From CAYLZN01 sp964387935 (GTDB taxonomy: Bacteria > Acidobacteriota > Vicinamibacteria > Vicinamibacterales > JAFNAJ01), in assembly GCA_964387935.1 (NCBI GenBank), contig CAYLZN010000265.1, positions 1 through 8,298 on the forward strand: a stretch of 8,298 nucleotides of DNA. Direction: 5' to 3'. The notes below the pieces were generated by a model. The model worked only from the letters and a program-made list of their open reading frames with translations, did no database searches and had not been told where the DNA came from. The translations under genes were made by a program, and so were the position numbers. This document shows, piece after piece, positions 6,807 through 8,298 of the stretch (its first letter is position 1; every line of letters begins with the position of its first letter).

Positions 6807-8150
6807 ATGACGGCAGGGAAGTGTCTCGGCGTAACCCTCGGCGCGTTCAGCCTCGTGCTGTGCGGCGTCGTGTCGGCCAGCGACGCGCGGACTCTCATCC
6901 ACGCGGGACGCCTGATCGACGGCCGAAGCGACACGGTGCGCACCTCGGTGACGGTCACCGTCGACGGGGACCGCATCGTCGCCGTCGCCGAGGGCTTCCT
7001 GCCCGGCGCGCCCGGCGATACGGTCATCGACCTGCGCACGGCGACGGTCATGCCTGGCCTGATGGACATGCACGTGCACATCACGAGCGAGCAGTCCGGG
7101 GCCGCCGGCTACGCCGAGCGCTTCTTCCTGAACCCGGCCGACATCGCCCTGCGGGCCACCACCTACGCGCGGAGGACCCTGATGGCGGGCTTCACGACCG
7201 TGCGCGACTGCGGCGCCGGGGACAAGCTCAATCTGGCACTGAGGGACGCGACGGCCAAGGGGTGGATCGTGGGGCCGCGGATCGTGGCCGCGGGTGGGGT
7301 GACCACGACGGGCGGGCACGGGGACGGCACCAACGGACTCGCGTCCGAACTGCAGGAGATGCTCGCGTCACGCCTGCCGGGAACGGCCAACGGACCGGAC
7401 GCCATGCGCGCGGCCGTGCGGCAGCGCTACAAGGACGGCGCGGACTTCATCAAGATCGCCTCGACCGGCGGGGTCCTGAGCCTGGCCAAGAGCGGCCAGG
7501 CCCCGCTGTTCACCGACGAGGAACTGGCGGCCGTGGTCCAGACGGCCCGCGACTACGGCATGACCGTGGCCGCCCACGCGCACGGGACCGAAGGCATGCT
7601 CCGCGCGGTGCGTGCCGGCGTGCACACGATCGAGCACGGGACGTTCATGACCGACGAGGTGATGACGGCCATGAAGGAGCGGGGCACGTGGTTCGTGCCG
7701 ACCATCAGCGCGGGCCGGTTCGTCGCCGAGAAGTCGAAGATCGACGGCTACTTCCCGGCGGTGGTGCGCCCCAAGGCCGCCGCCATCGGGCCGCAGATCC
7801 AGGAGACGTTCGCGCGGGCCTGGAAGGCCGGCGTGAAGATCGCGTTCGGCACCGACCAGGGGGTGGCGCCGCACGGCGACAACGCCCTGGAGTTCGTGTA
7901 CATGGCCGAAGGCGGCATGCCGCCCATGGCCGCCATCAAATCCGCGACCCTCGAAGGCGCACGCGTGCTCGGGATGGACAAGGAACTCGGCACGGTCGAA
8001 GCGGGAAAGCTGGCCGACCTCGTCGCCGTCCCCGGGAACCCGCTCACCGACATCCGGCAGATGACGCAGGTCCACTTCGTGATGAAGGGAGGCACGGTCC
8101 ACAAGCAGCCAGGATCGACCCCGGTCTCGACGAGCGCCTCGCGCCCCTGA
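6807..8150 (+). CDS. Secreted metal-dependent amidohydrolase, prolidase/imidazolonepropionase-like
   Basis: A 447-residue hydrolase of the amidohydrolase superfamily (COG1228-like), probably a dipeptidase cleaving Xaa-Pro or Xaa-Arg/Lys peptides or a related cyclic amide. An N-terminal signal peptide (1 to about 27, LGVTLGAFSLVLCGVVSASDA) indicates export to the periplasm or beyond. A small beta domain (28-80) precedes the TIM barrel. Metal ligands visible: HVH (H89, H91) in MPGLMDMHVHIT; Lys216 in DFIKI, the usual carboxylated bridging lysine; histidines in AAHAHG (H257/H259) and IEHG (H277); and Asp350 in FGTDQG. This is a complete binuclear-centre set. The C-terminal GTVEAGKLADLVAVPGNPL (395-413) closes the beta domain as usual in the family. 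Length is normal. It is transcribed divergently from the sigma-kinase-receptor operon. Known relatives (for example Caulobacter Cc2672-type enzymes) are dipeptidases, but the exact substrate cannot be read from the sequence. Confidence 0.93.
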   Translation: MTAGKCLGVTLGAFSLVLCGVVSASDARTLIHAGRLIDGRSDTVRTSVTVTVDGDRIVAVAEGFLPGAPGDTVIDLRTATVMPGLMDMHVHITSEQSGAAGYAERFFLNPADIALRATTYARRTLMAGFTTVRDCGAGDKLNLALRDATAKGWIVGPRIVAAGGVTTTGGHGDGTNGLASELQEMLASRLPGTANGPDAMRAAVRQRYKDGADFIKIASTGGVLSLAKSGQAPLFTDEELAAVVQTARDYGMTVAAHAHGTEGMLRAVRAGVHTIEHGTFMTDEVMTAMKERGTWFVPTISAGRFVAEKSKIDGYFPAVVRPKAAAIGPQIQETFARAWKAGVKIAFGTDQGVAPHGDNALEFVYMAEGGMPPMAAIKSATLEGARVLGMDKELGTVEAGKLADLVAVPGNPLTDIRQMTQVHFVMKGGTVHKQPGSTPVSTSASRP

Positions 8151-8178
8151 GCGGCCTCACCTCGCCGTGTTGGCCGCC

Positions 8179-8241
8179 AGCCGCGAGCCGCCAGCCGCGA
8201 GCCGCGAGCCGCAAGCCGCGAGCCGCAAGCCGCAAGCCGAG
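8179..8241. repeat. Heptanucleotide tandem repeat, nine copies
   Basis: Nine contiguous 7-base units fit AGCCGCN: AGCCGCG four times, AGCCGCA three times, AGCCGCC once, and a last AGCCGAG. Variation falls almost entirely on the seventh base. A degenerate GGCCGCC precedes them at 8172-8178. The array lies between the amidohydrolase stop (8150) and a possible convergent stop codon (8244-8242). A 7-base period would shift the reading frame each unit, which fits non-coding DNA. It has no good inverted symmetry and does not look like a standard terminator. Confidence 0.85.
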
Positions 8242-8298
8242 TCAGTCCGCCGGGGACATGCGTCGAACCTCGGCGGCGCTGGCCGCGGCGAGGGCCCG
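8242..8298 (-). CDS. Possible C-terminal end of a convergent gene entering from the right edge
   Basis: On the minus strand the frame from 8298 reads RALAAASAAEVRRMSPAD and ends at TGA (8244-8242), directly beside the heptamer array. Sixteen of its 18 codons end in G or C, as in the other genes here, and the composition is plausible for a protein C-terminus. With 18 residues no family can be named. An alternative is a plus-strand gene starting at ATG 8258 (MRRTSAALAAARA), which resembles the start of a signal peptide but lacks a well-spaced ribosome binding site. Confidence 0.35.
   Translation of the reverse strand, partial: RALAAASAAEVRRMSPAD

Noticed and set aside
6612..7319. A 235-codon minus-strand frame crossing the intergenic region and the amidohydrolase gene
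   Set aside because: It is antisense to the signal peptide and metal-binding start of the amidohydrolase and passes through the repeat and promoter block; no recognisable motif.
7368..8102. A 244-codon minus-strand frame inside the amidohydrolase gene
   Set aside because: The plus-strand frame holds the conserved metal ligands and C-terminal family motif; the minus-strand product is Arg/His/Gly-rich without family features.
8151..8298. A rho-independent terminator after the amidohydrolase gene
   Set aside because: No stem followed by a T-run is present on either strand; the region is dominated by the heptamer array, which lacks inverted symmetry.

Overview
This 8.3-kb, very GC-rich window comes from a Gram-negative bacterium. 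The gene content points to Acidobacteriota, possibly a Vicinamibacteria-like lineage. The basis is family knowledge: an Oar-type TonB-dependent receptor with an N-terminal carboxypeptidase-regulatory-like domain, a PknB-type kinase carrying a C-terminal WD40/PD40-like propeller, and a TIGR02999-type ECF sigma factor are typical of that phylum. Taxonomy here is inference. No rRNA, tRNA, CRISPR array or intact mobile element was seen.

Left three quarters (minus strand, read right to left from about 6600 to 1): a tightly packed three-gene unit. It encodes an ECF sigma factor (6578-5982), a one-pass membrane Ser/Thr protein kinase with a predicted periplasmic beta-propeller (5985-3046), and an Oar-like TonB-dependent outer-membrane receptor (3049 to beyond the left edge). 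Both junctions are 4-base ATGA stop/start overlaps, so the three genes are almost certainly co-transcribed and translationally coupled. The sigma factor has QPTA where ordinary ECF sigmas have an acidic DAED-like motif in region 2.2. This places a threonine (Thr63) where ECF43-type sigmas are known to be switched on by phosphorylation. The operon therefore reads as a self-contained surface-signalling system: receptor or ligand at the outer membrane, propeller-kinase across the inner membrane, phospho-activated sigma in the cytoplasm. It resembles FecA-FecR-FecI in outline, but with a kinase in place of the anti-sigma factor. This is a hypothesis drawn from the sequence.

Intergenic region (about 6579-6806): divergent from that operon. 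It is less GC-rich than its surroundings and holds repeated motifs: two CAATTGG boxes exactly 30 bp apart and three TGGCGT boxes exactly 10 bp apart. It also has candidate promoters on both strands. The leader of the rightward gene can form alternative hairpins, one of which would mask the ribosome binding site.

Right part (plus strand): a secreted metal-dependent amidohydrolase of the prolidase/imidazolonepropionase-like group (6807-8150), probably a periplasmic or exported dipeptidase. After it comes a heptanucleotide tandem repeat (8179-8241), which abuts what may be the stop codon of a convergent gene entering from the right edge.
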